Positions 34,712 through 35,116 of a stretch of DNA of 35,116 nucleotides are shown in pieces (the stretch's first letter is position 1; each line of letters starts with the position of its first letter). Origin of the DNA: Cytobacillus eiseniae (lineage in GTDB: Bacteria > Bacillota > Bacilli > Bacillales > Cytobacillaceae); NCBI RefSeq assembly GCF_017874625.1, contig NZ_JAGIKZ010000032.1:1-35116 (forward strand). The letters are read 5' to 3'. Position numbers and translations under genes: made by a program. The notes under the pieces are model-generated. The model was given only the letters and a program-made list of their open reading frames with translations. It was not told where the DNA came from and did not search any database.

Positions 34712-35116
34712 ATAGCTGTCTTATGTCTCCCGAAAAAGTCATCAACTTGTGAAACCGGTCGCCAAGACTGCTCATGTCTCCCGAAAAAGTCATCAACTTG
34801 TGAAACCGGTCGCCAAGACTAGCTCATGTCTCCCGAAAAAGTCAACAACTTGTGAAACCGGTCGCCAAGACTAGTTCATGGCCCCCGAAAAAGTCATCAA
34901 CTTGTGAAATCGGTCTTCATGACTGTCTCATGTCTCCCGAAAAAGTCATCAACTTGTGAAACCGGTCGCCAAGACTAGCTCATGTCTCCCGAAAAAGTCA
35001 TCAACTTGTGAAACCGGTCGCCATGACTGTCTCATGTCTCCCGAAAAAGTCATCAACTTGTGAAACCGGTCGCCAAGACTAGCTCATGTCTCCCGAAAAA
35101 GTCATCAACTTGTGAA
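34712..35116. repeat. Tandem repeat array, 52-bp period
   Basis: Eight head-to-tail units reach the right edge of the window and probably continue. The common mark CATGTCTCCCG falls with its ATG at 34723, 34774, 34826, 34878, 34930, 34982, 35034 and 35086, so spacing is 51 once and then 52 bp each time. The unit contains CGAAAAAGTCATCAACTTG and ACCGGTCGCC. Unit 4 (34878) is the most diverged, with GGCCCCCG and TCTTCATGACTG. There are no unique spacers, so it is not a CRISPR array, and no reading frame is conserved across units. Confidence 0.95.

Noticed and set aside
34712..35116. CRISPR array
   Set aside because: Units are contiguous and nearly identical over their whole 52 bp; there are no unique spacers and no cas genes.

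Overview
The window reads as a chromosomal segment of a low-GC, spore-former-type Firmicute of the family Bacillaceae. Gene content and order follow the Bacillus subtilis trnB - glg - men - luxS - dps - ytkD - ytl neighbourhood closely, and start signals (strong GGAGG sites, TTG and GTG starts), SigA/SigB promoters and Zur boxes are Bacillus-like. The genus cannot be fixed from the sequence alone.

Layout. (1) 117-671: six tRNA genes (Phe, Gly, Ile, Asn, Ser, Glu) matching the 3' end of a trnB-like cluster but lacking tRNA-His, closed by a bidirectional terminator shared with a small unknown gene. (2) 1253-9150: the glycogen operon glgB-glgC-glgD-glgA-glgP, tightly overlapped. (3) 9163-10829, minus strand: a DDAH/arginine-deiminase-like hydrolase and a DksA/TraR-type zinc-finger protein. 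(4) 10965-18666: menaquinone genes, with menA on the minus strand and menF-menD-menH-menB-menE on the plus strand; no menC follows menE. (5) 18706-21073: a DUF1540 gene, a ZnuA-type zinc-binding lipoprotein and a divergent beta-carbonic anhydrase separated by two Zur boxes, then yidD. (6) 21333-24392: luxS, ytzI, dps with a clear SigB promoter, and two small conserved genes, interspersed with three copies of a dispersed repeat of about 270 bp. (7) 24467-27494: a lipoprotein, the Nudix hydrolase ytkD, an AraC regulator and a maltose/galactoside-type acetyltransferase. (8) 27668-33029: a four-gene unit dapL-dapF-glnA-asnB. (9) 33064-34630, minus strand: permease and ATPase of a nitrate/sulfonate/taurine-type ABC importer. 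(10) 34712 to the right edge: a tandem array with a 52-bp period.

How the genes work together. The glg genes make ADP-glucose, polymerise and branch glycogen, and degrade it. The men genes lead from chorismate towards menaquinone. The zinc genes are arranged so that Zur could control uptake and a zinc enzyme together. The dapL-dapF-glnA-asnB unit links synthesis of meso-diaminopimelate, glutamine and a glutamine-dependent amidotransferase. That is an attractive, unproven arrangement for making amidated meso-DAP for peptidoglycan.

Most genes are conserved housekeeping or accessory Bacillaceae genes. The points most worth a second look are the dapL-dapF-glnA-asnB operon, the paired Zur boxes at znuA/carbonic anhydrase, the dispersed repeat family with an internally deleted copy, the 52-bp tandem array, and a possible structured RNA downstream of dps.
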